47,457 nt of DNA from Sulfurimonas sp. UBA6014 (GCA_002428085.1 DJAA01000041.1:1-47457); one strand, 5' to 3'. Positions 33,771 to 42,938 are shown, counted from the stretch's first letter. Program-made: numbers and translations. Notes: a model not told the origin generated them from the letters alone.

Positions 33771-34841
33771 CTATGTACTGCATCTATAATGCCTATATTG
33801 TCTTATCGCTAAGAGCAATAAAATCAAAATCGGTGCAACAATTCCCAGTTCGCTAGGGATTGTTTTATTGCTAGATAATTCTATAAGCATAAATAAAACG
33901 CCCCACACCAAAAGAGTTGCGAGTATTGCTCCAAAACTAAATAAAGAAACATTTAAAAATCTAGGGCTAATTGGGACAAAAAAGAAGATAATAATCACTA
34001 AACATGGGACAAAAAAAGGGTAAATAAAGATTTTATATAAAGCACCTTTAATAGCACTAATATTGATATTTTGATCTTTAAGCAAAAATATTGCACTCAC
34101 GGCATTTCCAATCGTAAAATTTACTTTGCCTTCATACACTTGGTCAAGTATTTTTGGTCTAAACCCTTCAAGAATTTTTAAATCTCTTGAATGGTTAACT
34201 CTAATCCCTAAAGAATCAAAACTCAAGTCATTAGGTTTTGTGATAATATCTGCTTCGATTATATGCCAATAATCATCTCGATACACCGCTTTATTGGCAA
34301 CCAAAACTTCTTTGAGTGAATTGTTTTGAACACTAAAAACACGTATCCCCTCTGCCGTTTCTTGCAGTGGCAACATTTTTGAAAAATAGATATACTGATC
34401 TTTGTAGGTAAAAAAAAGATCTCTTGTAGGGCTTAAATACTCAGCATTTTCGCGTATATTATTTGAAAACTCATCTGCTCTTGAGAAATTTGTAAAAGAG
34501 TGCAAGGAGATAAACAACACAATGATTGTTGTTGAGACAACGACAAAAGGTCGTAGAACATCAACTCTAGAATACCCTAAAGAGTAAAAAGAGACAAGCG
34601 CATTAGAACGGATGAGAAAAATTTTTGTTGAGACCATAGCAAAAACCAGCGAGAGTGGCAAAAGCATATCTATGGCAAAAAATGATTTATAGACGACATA
34701 AATAAGCACCAAGTTTGCCGATTTGGAAAGGTCGCCAGCATTTTCCATAAAGTCAAAACCAACCAAGAAAAGCACTAAGGCACTGAGAATAATAAAGAAA
34801 AATTTAATGTAATGAAACGCTATATATTTAAAAGCCAGCAT
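33771..34841 (-). CDS. LptF/LptG family permease (YjgP/YjgQ)
   Basis: A 356-residue membrane subunit of the lipopolysaccharide export system. It has three N-terminal membrane helices (about 10-110), a long periplasmic beta-rich domain (about 115-265, jellyroll-type) and three C-terminal helices (about 268-350). The N-terminal YIKFFFIILSALVLFLV and IRSNALVSFYSLGYSR segments fit the family, and the latter would be the coupling helix to LptB. The Campylobacterota carry two such genes elsewhere in the genome; whether this one is LptF or LptG cannot be settled here. It follows pth after 34 bases, the same place as Cj0313. Confidence 0.88.
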   Translation of the reverse strand: MLAFKYIAFHYIKFFFIILSALVLFLVGFDFMENAGDLSKSANLVLIYVVYKSFFAIDMLLPLSLVFAMVSTKIFLIRSNALVSFYSLGYSRVDVLRPFVVVSTTIIVLFISLHSFTNFSRADEFSNNIRENAEYLSPTRDLFFTYKDQYIYFSKMLPLQETAEGIRVFSVQNNSLKEVLVANKAVYRDDYWHIIEADIITKPNDLSFDSLGIRVNHSRDLKILEGFRPKILDQVYEGKVNFTIGNAVSAIFLLKDQNINISAIKGALYKIFIYPFFVPCLVIIIFFFVPISPRFLNVSLFSFGAILATLLVWGVLFMLIELSSNKTIPSELGIVAPILILLLLAIRQYRHYRCST

Positions 34842-34875
34842 ATAAATCCGTTAAGAGAATAAAGCACCATTTTAG

Positions 34876-35427
34876 CTAAAGTTTTTTAATTGTAAATTTG
34901 GAGCTGGTATCGTCAAGGGAATTTTGTAATAAAAACTCTACCGCATCGCATATATGGGAAATCCACGAAGCAAGATGTTTTTGCTCTGCGTCAGTAAAAT
35001 CACTCAACACATAAGAAGCGACTTCCCCTTTATGTTCGGGTTTTGCGATGCCTAGACGTATTCTGGCGTACTCTTTGGATATTTTTTCATCTGCTGATTT
35101 GAGTCCGTTGTGACCACCATGACCACCACCAAACTTAAAACGCAATGCACCAAATGGCAAATCTAAATCATCATGAATGACTACAACTTGTTCAATTTTG
35201 TAAAAATTCTTAACCGCTTGTATTGATTCACCCGAGAGATTCATATATGTGAGTGGCTTGAGAAGAAAATGTTCACGAAATTTAAAAAGTTCCCCTTTAA
35301 ACGAGGCGGCAGAAGAGAGTTTTTGAGCGTTTTGTCGTAAAATAAGTGCGTCTAGAACCATAAATCCAATATTATGGCGATTATGTGCGTACGTCGGTCC
35401 AGGATTGCCTAGTCCGACGATAAGCAT
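34876..35427 (-). CDS. pth: Peptidyl-tRNA hydrolase
   Basis: It frees tRNA from peptidyl-tRNA dropped by stalled ribosomes. The 183-residue protein has the catalytic histidine in HNRHNIGFM (about residue 20), GLGNPGPTYA at the start, the LLKPLTYMNLSGES segment and VIHDDLDLPFG, all diagnostic. It starts two bases after rplY, the usual rplY-pth pair. Nothing is missing. Confidence 0.97.
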   Translation of the reverse strand: MLIVGLGNPGPTYAHNRHNIGFMVLDALILRQNAQKLSSAASFKGELFKFREHFLLKPLTYMNLSGESIQAVKNFYKIEQVVVIHDDLDLPFGALRFKFGGGHGGHNGLKSADEKISKEYARIRLGIAKPEHKGEVASYVLSDFTDAEQKHLASWISHICDAVEFLLQNSLDDTSSKFTIKKL

Positions 35428-35429
35428 AA

Positions 35430-35966
35430 CTATTTTGCTTTGATAATACTTACGATAGCGACACGATCTGAATCTGTAAATGTAACATTTTCAATTCTCT
35501 CTAAGTCACGAATAAGTCTAGAATCACCTACATCCATTGGAGTTACATCAACTACAATCTCTTTTGGAAGATTTTCTATAGCCGCTTTAACTCTTAGACG
35601 ATTTTTTGAAATGTTTACAAGACCTTTGTTTTTCAAACCAAACGCAATCCCTTTTGTGACAACTGGAACATTGTAATGTGTTACAACACCTTTTTGTGCA
35701 ACCATCAAATCGACGTGCAAAAGTCTACCTGTCACGGCATGCGACTCATATGACTGAACAACAACGTTCATCTCTTTTCCATTGACTGAAACTGGAAATG
35801 CTAAAGTCTCTTTATTGCGAACTGTACGGATATATTCATTCTCTTTGAATGCGGCATTGATATTTTCAAGACCTTTTCCGTAGATGTTTGCAATTAGATA
35901 ACCATCTTTTCTCAGAGCGTTCACTCCACTCTTGCTAATACTCTCTCTAATTATACCTTGTAACAT
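35430..35966 (-). CDS. rplY: Large ribosomal subunit protein bL25 (Ctc form)
   Basis: A 5S rRNA-binding ribosomal protein with the C-terminal extension of the general stress (Ctc) form. The 178 residues comprise an N-terminal RNA-binding domain (about 1-92; RKDGYLIANIYG, SHAVTGRLLHVDLM) and a beta-rich tail domain (about 95-178; VPVVTKGIAFGLKNKG, VDVTPMDVGDS). The pairing with pth is conserved across bacteria. A 69-base gap separates it from the PilT-like gene upstream and may contain its own promoter. Codon use looks ordinary. Confidence 0.95.
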   Translation of the reverse strand: MLQGIIRESISKSGVNALRKDGYLIANIYGKGLENINAAFKENEYIRTVRNKETLAFPVSVNGKEMNVVVQSYESHAVTGRLLHVDLMVAQKGVVTHYNVPVVTKGIAFGLKNKGLVNISKNRLRVKAAIENLPKEIVVDVTPMDVGDSRLIRDLERIENVTFTDSDRVAIVSIIKAK

Positions 35967-36035
35967 TGATGAATCCTTGTGTTTTAAAAAATAGGCGAAA
36001 TTGTATCTAAGTAATCGTTAAATCAATATAAAAAA

Positions 36036-37238
36036 CTATTTCAAATCAAAAATATCGTCAGGAGTATTATTTCTAAAAGTATTTTTGTTTGATTTTTGGC
36101 TATCTTTAGAGATCTGCCCATCACTGAGTCCGCTCATTCTAAGCTCAAGGTCAGCTGCACTTGTGGCATTTTCTAGTGCCATATCTTTAGAAATTATCCC
36201 CTCATTATAAAGCTCTAAAATAGCCTGATCAAAACTTTGCGATTTATAGTGCTCTCGCCCTTTTTCTATCGTTTCTTTGATTTCATAATCACGGTTTTCC
36301 ATGATGAGTTTTTCTATTGTCGGAGTTCGAACTAAAATCTCCAAAGCAGCTCTGCGCCCCCCTTCTACAGTAGGGATAAGTCGCTGAGAAATAACCCCTT
36401 GCAAGACGCCTGAGAGGGAGAGTCTTACGCGATTTTGCTCTTGGGTAGGAAACTGCGCGATGATACGGTTAATCGTCTCTTTAGCATCAATCGTATGAAG
36501 GGTTGAAAAAACCAGATGCCCTGTATCTGCAGCATGAAGGGCAAGATTAATCGTCTCTTGATCACGCATCTCTCCCACTAAAATAATATCGGGGTCTTCA
36601 CGAAGAGCCGCCCTGAGAGCTGAACCAAAAGAGAGGGTATCTTGTCCTACCGAGCGTTGATTGACGATGCAACCTTTGTCTTTATGGACAAACTCGATCG
36701 GGTCTTCAATAGTGATGATATGCTTTTTTCGGTTAATGTTGATTTCATTGATAAGAGAGGCAAGCGTGGTTGATTTACCACTTCCTGTGACTCCTGTCAC
36801 TAGAACTAATCCACGTTCTATTTTTGTAAATTTTTTAAGTATCTCAGGAAGGTGTAACTCTTCTAGTGTAGGAATTTTTATAGGAATAGTACGAAAAACT
36901 GCCGAAACTCCATCCATTTGAAAAAAAACATTCACACGAAAACGGCTAGTTTCACTAAAAGGATAAACAAAATCTATCTCTTTTTTTTCAACAAATTCTG
37001 CATATCTCCCTTTTAAAATCTCTTTAGCAAAAGTAATCGCATCTTCTTTAGCAAATATTCCTCCGCCAAATTGAACAATGTTTCCGTTTATTCGCGCACG
37101 AACAACCGAATTTGCTTTGATATGAAGGTCACTTCCCCCAACTTCTATCATTTTTTGCAAATATTTCCCAACTTTTTTAAGTTGCTCATAGGTTAATTTT
37201 GTGGCATCCACATAATTTTTGCCCTCAGGATTATTCAT
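36036..37238 (-). CDS. PilT/PilU-type retraction ATPase
   Basis: A 400-residue hexameric AAA+-like ATPase of the type IV pilus retraction class. It has an N-terminal PAS-like domain (about 15-120), Walker A GVTGSGKST (149-157), an Asp box ITIEDPIEF, Walker B IILVGEMRD and the His box HTIDAKETINR. The C-terminal part (FDQAILELYNEGIIS) is more like PilU or secondary PilT paralogs, as a clear AIRNLIRE motif is not seen. The last 40 residues are polar. No other pilus gene is nearby. It overlaps tal by four bases. Confidence 0.88.
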   Translation of the reverse strand: MNNPEGKNYVDATKLTYEQLKKVGKYLQKMIEVGGSDLHIKANSVVRARINGNIVQFGGGIFAKEDAITFAKEILKGRYAEFVEKKEIDFVYPFSETSRFRVNVFFQMDGVSAVFRTIPIKIPTLEELHLPEILKKFTKIERGLVLVTGVTGSGKSTTLASLINEININRKKHIITIEDPIEFVHKDKGCIVNQRSVGQDTLSFGSALRAALREDPDIILVGEMRDQETINLALHAADTGHLVFSTLHTIDAKETINRIIAQFPTQEQNRVRLSLSGVLQGVISQRLIPTVEGGRRAALEILVRTPTIEKLIMENRDYEIKETIEKGREHYKSQSFDQAILELYNEGIISKDMALENATSAADLELRMSGLSDGQISKDSQKSNKNTFRNNTPDDIFDLK

Positions 37239-38215
37239 AATGTCTCCAATATATCTTTAAATGCATCTTTAAACGCTTCCAAGCCCTCGGCTATTTGCGT
37301 ATCCAAAATTTTCTCAAAGTCTATGCCATGGTTTTGTAAAAGAAGAAAGTGATTTTTTATAAGCTCTTGAGAGAGAGGCAACGCTTTTTCTTTGCTTCCA
37401 TGTTCATCAAAGGCTTGTATGGTCTCAATGGGTGCGGTATTGACACTATTATATGCCAATAATTTACTCACATAATAGTGCGCTGGCAATGCATTCCCCT
37501 TCACCCCCGTACTGGCAAATAAAACTCTGCAACCTGCAACCTGCATCGCTTGAATCTGTGCATAAATATCAGCGCTGTTATAAATACCACTCAATCCTGT
37601 CTCAATCCCCAACTCATGGAGCCTTGCATCAAGTGCACGGTCAATACGACTGACAAAAACACTTATCACGGTGTCAACTTTTTGACCAGCTTTTACAATC
37701 CCGCGCTCAAACGCTTTTGCACACGCAATCGCTTGAGATTTTTTAAAAATAAGGGTTGCATTTACAGGGATACCACAAGCGCTGAGTTCTTCCATCGCTT
37801 GATATCCTGCGGGAGTTGCGGGAACTTTTATCATGACGTTTTTTCTATTGATAGTTTGAAAAAGTCTTTTTCCCTCGGCAATCGTCCCTGCAGCATCATC
37901 ACATAAAAATGGATCAACTTCAATACTTACATAGCCGTCATCTTGCGAATCATATAAAGGTTTTAAAATATCAGCGGCTTTTGCTATATCATACATGGCA
38001 ACGGCTTCATACCTCTCTTTTGGAGTGAGCAAAGGAATCTGGGCAAGTTGATTTTTGTACGCAGACGAGGTTAAAATAGCATTTTTAAAAATGGACGGAT
38101 TGGAAGTAGCTCCGTTGATGATCCCTTTTTGTATCAGCTCTTTAAACGCATGGTCAAGATACTCTCTTTCGATAAAATCAGCCCACAAAGAGAACTTTAA
38201 ATCTTTGATATACAT
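37235..38215 (-). CDS. tal: Transaldolase
   Basis: It transfers a dihydroxyacetone unit between sugar phosphates in the non-oxidative pentose phosphate pathway. The 326-residue barrel protein shows GATSNPSIFK near residue 36, SIEVDPFL, the Schiff-base lysine in NVMIKVPATPAG, and a conserved NATLIF after it. Length fits the long TalB-like class. It overlaps the PilT-like gene. I recall transaldolase next to rplY in Helicobacter pylori (HP1495-HP1496), so the PilT-like gene looks like an insertion into that pair. Confidence 0.94.
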   Translation of the reverse strand: MYIKDLKFSLWADFIEREYLDHAFKELIQKGIINGATSNPSIFKNAILTSSAYKNQLAQIPLLTPKERYEAVAMYDIAKAADILKPLYDSQDDGYVSIEVDPFLCDDAAGTIAEGKRLFQTINRKNVMIKVPATPAGYQAMEELSACGIPVNATLIFKKSQAIACAKAFERGIVKAGQKVDTVISVFVSRIDRALDARLHELGIETGLSGIYNSADIYAQIQAMQVAGCRVLFASTGVKGNALPAHYYVSKLLAYNSVNTAPIETIQAFDEHGSKEKALPLSQELIKNHFLLLQNHGIDFEKILDTQIAEGLEAFKDAFKDILETL

Positions 38216-38224
38216 ACTAAAATC

Positions 38225-38917
38225 CTAAATCTTTTTTTTTATTATAGCCCAATTTGCATGCAAAGCGATAAAGAGAAAGATATGTAAAAACGATAAAACA
38301 TACAAAATTTCACTCTGTACAAAAATTGCGACATCCACTACATCAAGCCATATGTAAATATCATAAATAAAAACTTCAAAACTATAATAAATAAAAAATA
38401 AAATAGCAACACATACTCCACACACTAATAATTCTGAGGTTAAAACCTCCCTTTTTTCTCTCATAAAAAACCAAACAACCGCAAAAAGATTTAGGAAATA
38501 CAAAAAAAGCAAGTCAGAGGTAAATGCCAAAACTAAAGCATAATGGATAAGAAGCAAGTAAGAAAGAAAAAGAAAATCAGAAATCTTTTTTTGTTTAAAA
38601 TCAAATAACATGAGGAGATAAAAAAATGTAAAAAAGGTACAAAAGGTGTATTGACTCAATGCTATAAGAGAAAAACTAACAAGAAGATGTAAAGCACTTT
38701 GCCCGTAAAGAGTTTGCTTTTTTTGAAAAAGATGTGGTTTATTTCTAAAAAATAACAAAATACCACTTGCCAAAAAAAGGTAAAAACCGAGTACTAGCTC
38801 AAAAGGAGTGACCAAATATGAAAACAAATAGATCGAATCAGCCTTCATAAATGAGTCCAAAAACAGGGTTAAAAAACTCACTATGCCTACAACTATGTAA
38901 AAAAAGAAAAGTCCCAT
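38225..38917 (-). CDS. Polytopic membrane protein, unknown function
   Basis: The 230-residue product has about seven predicted membrane helices and no motif I can assign. It is very rich in Phe, Leu and Tyr, with short charged loops (RNKPHLFQKKQ, FKQKKISD). It lies ten bases after the histidine kinase gene and nine before tal, so it is co-transcribed with both. It might be a partner of the kinase's membrane sensor, but only position suggests this. Confidence 0.6.
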   Translation of the reverse strand: MGLFFFYIVVGIVSFLTLFLDSFMKADSIYLFSYLVTPFELVLGFYLFLASGILLFFRNKPHLFQKKQTLYGQSALHLLVSFSLIALSQYTFCTFFTFFYLLMLFDFKQKKISDFLFLSYLLLIHYALVLAFTSDLLFLYFLNLFAVVWFFMREKREVLTSELLVCGVCVAILFFIYYSFEVFIYDIYIWLDVVDVAIFVQSEILYVLSFLHIFLFIALHANWAIIKKKI

Positions 38918-38927
38918 TTGTCTGATA

Positions 38928-40319
38928 TTATTTAGGAATAACTACAATAAAAGTCGTTCCAATGGAAGAAGTTTGCACCTCTATTGCTCCACCAAATTGC
39001 TTTTGGACTATCATTTGGCTCATGTAAAGCCCTAATCCTGTCCCATTTTTCCCTTTTGTACTAAAATAAGGTTCAAAAATATGGGGTAAATTTTCTTCAC
39101 TTATTCCACCTGCGTTATCTTGTATATAAATCTTGATAAATTTTTGTTCTTCTTCTATTTTTAAAGTAATCATTGCATTTTTGCTGTTTGATTTTATAAA
39201 AATATCTAGCGCATTATTGAGTATATTTAATATAACTTGAAGGAGTTCATTGATGTATGTTTTGTGGATAAGCGGAGTTGCTCTTTTGATAATAGCAATT
39301 TGTATTGCATCACTTTTAAGCCTTGGAGAGACAAAATTAACGGCTCTTTGGAGCAATTCACATAAATCAGTTTCACTGAGTTCTTTATCTGGATGAAAGT
39401 ACGTTTTGAAGTCATCTATCGTCTGAGAGAGATAAATAATAGTATCGCTAATTTTACTTAAAGCTTGGTAAAGCTCCTCCTCTTCTGCTTTGTTTCCAAG
39501 CATTTTTTTAATCTGCAAATTGGATATTTGCAGCGTTGTCATGGAGAGAGGCTGCCTCCACTGATGGGCTATCATACTTATCATTTCCCCCATAACTGCT
39601 TGCTTGGATTGAACGGTTAATATCTTATCTTTTTGCATAAGCTCTTCTAGTTTTTGCTGTACTTTAAGCTCAAGACTCTCATTTAACTCTTGGAGCTTAA
39701 AAGTTTTCTCTTGAACTTGTGCTTCAAGCTGAGAGTTAAAACTCAAAAGAAGTTCTTGTTGCGCTAAAACAAGTGCCTTTGCTTCATACATTTCAACTTG
39801 GTAAAAATAGATAATGACACTGACAATAATGAGAACAAATGCAAGATAGGTTACTTGAAAAAGTGAGTATTGGACCGCAACAAATGGTTGTAAGGGGGCT
39901 GCAACTAAGATAAGAAGGATGAGAGCAACCCAATAAACTCCATAGGTATTTTTTTGAAAATACAAAAGAATAAGAGGAAATGTAAAAAGCCAAATATGCT
40001 TCAAATCACTCGGATATGTCGTATATACAAGATATAAAAAGAAAAAAGCAAATTGAGAGGTAATCATACTCGAGACATATCCAAAAGAATTTTCAATATT
40101 TCTCAACACAAAAAAAAGTATCAAATTTATAAAAAGCAACCCAGTTTCTATGGGTATAAGCCCTGGAACATCTCGTATATAATTTCCTATCATCCCATAA
40201 ATAAGCCCTAAACTTGACAAAAGAAGTGCTGTATTTATCATTTGATATCTGTTTTTTGCCTCTCTTTGAGACAACTCAAACGTATAACCACTGGAAAAAA
40301 AGTTTTCTATTGCATTCAT
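38928..40319 (-). CDS. Membrane sensor histidine kinase of the HQWRQPL class
   Basis: The ATG at 40319 is chosen because GAGAG precedes it and a longer reading from 40442 would run back over pabB. The 463-residue protein has about six membrane helices (27-175) and a long coiled coil (about 180-240). The HisKA domain carries H252 in AHQWRQPL, and HATPase_c has N-box, DNAGG and GTGLGL motifs. The HQWRQPL box is common in Campylobacterota and Deltaproteobacteria. No receiver domain or response-regulator gene is adjacent, so it is an orphan. The membrane part would sense an unknown signal without a periplasmic domain. It follows pabB after 13 bases. Confidence 0.92.
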   Translation of the reverse strand: MNAIENFFSSGYTFELSQREAKNRYQMINTALLLSSLGLIYGMIGNYIRDVPGLIPIETGLLFINLILFFVLRNIENSFGYVSSMITSQFAFFFLYLVYTTYPSDLKHIWLFTFPLILLYFQKNTYGVYWVALILLILVAAPLQPFVAVQYSLFQVTYLAFVLIIVSVIIYFYQVEMYEAKALVLAQQELLLSFNSQLEAQVQEKTFKLQELNESLELKVQQKLEELMQKDKILTVQSKQAVMGEMISMIAHQWRQPLSMTTLQISNLQIKKMLGNKAEEEELYQALSKISDTIIYLSQTIDDFKTYFHPDKELSETDLCELLQRAVNFVSPRLKSDAIQIAIIKRATPLIHKTYINELLQVILNILNNALDIFIKSNSKNAMITLKIEEEQKFIKIYIQDNAGGISEENLPHIFEPYFSTKGKNGTGLGLYMSQMIVQKQFGGAIEVQTSSIGTTFIVVIPK

Positions 40320-40332
40320 ATTTGCTCTCTTT

Positions 40333-41271
40333 TTATGGTAAATAAATTTTATCTTGCAACTCATTATATTCCAAATATGCATCACTATCGAGAGTAATAC
40401 CGCCACCGCTTTTATAAATATATCCCTCGTGTGTTTTTTCAATAAATCGAATCATGACCCCACTATCTAACGTCTCTCCATCATACACACCAAAAACCCC
40501 ACTAAAATACCCTCTCTCATACCCTTCAACTGCTTGGATAATCTCTAATGTTCTCTTTTTAGGAGCCCCACTTATACTTCCTGCAGGCAAAAGAGATTGT
40601 AAAATACTCCCCACTCGATTGTGCCAAAACTCCCCAACGTGCCCACTTATATGTGAGCTTACTTGCAAAAGTTTTTTCTCTCCTGCATCTATGGCCTGCA
40701 CATAACGAAACTGCTCAACTTTTACATTTGTGGCAACGATAGACAAATCATTTCTCAGCAAATCAACAACCATGACATGCTCTGCCATCTCTTTTTTATC
40801 CGCAAGTATTTTTTCTTTTGCATCTGTAAATGAGGCATCAATAGTCCCTTTCATGGGATATGCATGGATTGTCTCCTTTGCTAAATATACAAATTTCTCA
40901 GGAGAAAAACAGACAAATTTATCTTTATATCTCAGTTTATAGTGCGCATTTGCATTTTGATAGATCTCTTTTAGAGTAAGAGAAGATTCTATTTTTGAGG
41001 GCTGTGTAAGATTGAGCAGATAGGTTTCTCCACTTTGTATTTTTTCGATTACAAAGTCAAATTTTTCTTTATAAGATGTAAATGGTTGAGGAATTTTCAT
41101 AAGGGTGTGTTTATGTTTTTTTATTTTATAGTTTGCATCTATGCAAAACTCTATCTCTTCTTTGTCTAAATCTTTTAAAAGAACTACTTCTAAATTTTGA
41201 GCTTTAAAGTCACAAATAAATAAAAAAGCCTCTCTTTTACGACCGAGTTCATTTAAATATTCAAACGTCAT
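40333..41271 (-). CDS. pabB: Aminodeoxychorismate synthase component I (PabB-type)
   Basis: A chorismate-utilising enzyme making aminodeoxychorismate for folate. The 312-residue protein carries the catalytic core of the family: PMKGTID, LLRNDLS, PAGSISGAPKKRT, and YERGYFSGVFGVYD. It is about 140 residues shorter than E. coli PabB because the N-terminal tryptophan-binding-like region is much reduced; short forms are usual in this group. PIKG-type and SISGAPK motifs favour PabB over TrpE. It overlaps pyrB by 11 bases. Confidence 0.9.
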   Translation of the reverse strand: MTFEYLNELGRKREAFLFICDFKAQNLEVVLLKDLDKEEIEFCIDANYKIKKHKHTLMKIPQPFTSYKEKFDFVIEKIQSGETYLLNLTQPSKIESSLTLKEIYQNANAHYKLRYKDKFVCFSPEKFVYLAKETIHAYPMKGTIDASFTDAKEKILADKKEMAEHVMVVDLLRNDLSIVATNVKVEQFRYVQAIDAGEKKLLQVSSHISGHVGEFWHNRVGSILQSLLPAGSISGAPKKRTLEIIQAVEGYERGYFSGVFGVYDGETLDSGVMIRFIEKTHEGYIYKSGGGITLDSDAYLEYNELQDKIYLP

Positions 41272-42136
41272 AAATGAGTTTTTTCAGCACTGCCATTCGT
41301 ATTGAGACACCATTTGAGACCTGTTGTAAGACTTTACATCTCTCATCTGCGAGTAACTTGTCACAAATATCTATATTTCTATGAACCGGTCCAGGATGCA
41401 GCAGTATAATATCTCTCTCGCCCAAGAGTTCTGAAGTGATGCAAAAATCACTCGCATAATCTTTAAGCGAAGCATAGCTTTGCGAAGAGTGTCTCTCTGT
41501 CTGCGTTCTAAGGCTCATGATGGCATCGACTTCATCTATAATCTCTTCTAAAAAATGGGTTGTTCGTAAAGTCGTCCTTGGCAAAAACTGTGGCGGAGCA
41601 ACCAAGATGACTTCCATACCAAAACGACTTAAAAGTTCTCGATTTGAGTTGGCAACACGGGAGTTTTTGATGTCACCGACTATAGCTATTTTTTTTCCTT
41701 GAAGCTCACCAAAATGCTCTTTTAATGTATACAAATCAAGAAGTGCCTGCGTAGGATGGGCGTGTGCGCCATCTCCTGCGTTGATGATGGCTGCTTTTGT
41801 GTGGTTGGAGAGTATTTTTGGAACTCCTGCATTTTGATGACGAACAATGATAGCATGAGGACCCATTGCATCGAGATTCATGGCTGTATCGACTAAAGTT
41901 TCCCCTTTTTTTGTAGAGCTTTTTGAGACATCAAGGTGAACGATATCAGCACCAAGTCTCCTTGCTGCAATCTCAAAAGAGCTCCGCGTTCGGGTAGAGT
42001 TTTCAAAAAATAGGGTAATGATAATTTTATCTTGGAGTATTTTCTCAAAACGTCCATCACTAAATTTTTTAGCGTCTAAAAGGATTTCATCTATCTCTTG
42101 GAGCGTCAAATCATCTGTACGAATTAAGTGTTTCAT
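41261..42136 (-). CDS. pyrB: Aspartate carbamoyltransferase catalytic subunit
   Basis: It condenses carbamoyl phosphate with aspartate, the first committed pyrimidine step. The 291-residue protein has the carbamoyl phosphate motif FFENSTRTRSSFE (about residues 44-56), the lysine loop SSTKKGET, HPTQALLDLYT and HPGPVHR, all typical. No regulatory pyrI gene is adjacent, so it probably acts as an unregulated trimer or with pyrC-like partners elsewhere. It lies 21 bases after bioD. Confidence 0.96.
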   Translation of the reverse strand: MKHLIRTDDLTLQEIDEILLDAKKFSDGRFEKILQDKIIITLFFENSTRTRSSFEIAARRLGADIVHLDVSKSSTKKGETLVDTAMNLDAMGPHAIIVRHQNAGVPKILSNHTKAAIINAGDGAHAHPTQALLDLYTLKEHFGELQGKKIAIVGDIKNSRVANSNRELLSRFGMEVILVAPPQFLPRTTLRTTHFLEEIIDEVDAIMSLRTQTERHSSQSYASLKDYASDFCITSELLGERDIILLHPGPVHRNIDICDKLLADERCKVLQQVSNGVSIRMAVLKKLIYDV

Positions 42137-42157
42137 GGTTCTCTTTTATGAAAAAAT

Positions 42158-42805
42158 TTAGAGATTATACAAGACATCACAGAGTGTGTCAATATCTTCA
42201 TCTACCTTGAACACTTTTATATTTGTATGCAAAAAATAGGGTTGCGAAACTGTTGCGAAATCTTCATCTGTTTTGCGGCAGTTAAAAGCTATTGCATGGG
42301 GAATTGCTCTATCCTCTAAAGCTTTTTTGCTTAACAATGTATCATTGATACACCCAAGCGAGCAGTGTGTCACTAAAAGTGCGACCGCGTTAAAGTGACT
42401 AATCAAATCTATCATCATAGTTTTTTCATCAATGGGAACATAAAGACCACCTGCACCCTCAATAAGTAAAAGGTCGCAAAAAGCTTCCATCTCTTCTATT
42501 TTTGTCTGAATTTTTTTAAAGTCTAACGGTCTGTTATTTGAAGCAACAAATGGAGCAGCAGCAAGTTCGTAAGTGATTGGGACAATGTCCTCAACTTCCA
42601 AAGCCCATAACTTAGGATTAAGCCCTTTTACACACTCTAAAAGAGCTTCCCCATCACAAGCATGACTATCAATAACCCCTGTTTCAATAAGCTTAATCAC
42701 TCCAACCAAAATCCCGCGAGAGGCAAATTCTTTTAAAAGCAATTTCGTTGTATAGGTCTTACCAATAGCTGTATTAGTCGCGGTAATAAATATTCTTTTT
42801 CTCAT
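42158..42805 (-). CDS. bioD: Dethiobiotin synthetase
   Basis: It closes the ureido ring of dethiobiotin from DAPA, CO2 and ATP. The ATG at 42805 (MRKRIFITATNTAIGKTYTT) is chosen because the P-loop should lie near the N-terminus; a start at 42832 would add nine residues that run into the promoter region. The 215-residue protein has TATNTAIGKT, IKLIETG and LLIEGAGGLYVP. It is the first gene of the long minus-strand run. No other bio gene is adjacent. Confidence 0.92.
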   Translation of the reverse strand: MRKRIFITATNTAIGKTYTTKLLLKEFASRGILVGVIKLIETGVIDSHACDGEALLECVKGLNPKLWALEVEDIVPITYELAAAPFVASNNRPLDFKKIQTKIEEMEAFCDLLLIEGAGGLYVPIDEKTMMIDLISHFNAVALLVTHCSLGCINDTLLSKKALEDRAIPHAIAFNCRKTDEDFATVSQPYFLHTNIKVFKVDEDIDTLCDVLYNL

Positions 42806-42819
42806 AATTATCTCTAGTT

Positions 42820-42828
42820 TGGTATAAT
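42820..42828 (+). promoter_or_regulatory. Extended -10 promoter for the sulfhydrylase/clpSA-aat transcript
   Basis: TGGTATAAT is a perfect extended -10 on the plus strand. Transcription from about 42835 would give a leader of roughly 130 bases before the ATG at 42967. That leader contains the two-hairpin repeat copy B. The -10 overlaps the region upstream of bioD on the other strand. Confidence 0.5.
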
Positions 42829-42891
42829 CCACGTCTTAAATTGACCCAAATAATTTACAAAAACAAAGTTTTTTGTAGCTTCAAGGGTTAT

Positions 42892-42938
42892 AGGGACAAA
42901 TTGTCCCTGCCACTCAAACGGACGCGTTCGTTTGAGTG
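42892..42938 (+). repeat. Two-hairpin dispersed repeat, copy B
   Basis: Here the short hairpin comes first, AGGGAC/GTCCCT (42892-42897, 42903-42908). The long one follows: CACTCAAACG (42911-42920) pairing with CGTTTGAGTG (42929-42938) around an 8-base loop. It is the reverse orientation of copy A at 6436-6484. One stem pair differs in a compensated way (A-T in copy A, C-G here). It lies in the presumed 5' leader of the next gene. Confidence 0.75.

Noticed and set aside
40320..40442. 41-residue N-terminal extension of the histidine kinase
   Set aside because: It runs over the 3' end of pabB, and an ATG with a ribosome-binding site lies at 40319 just before the membrane part.
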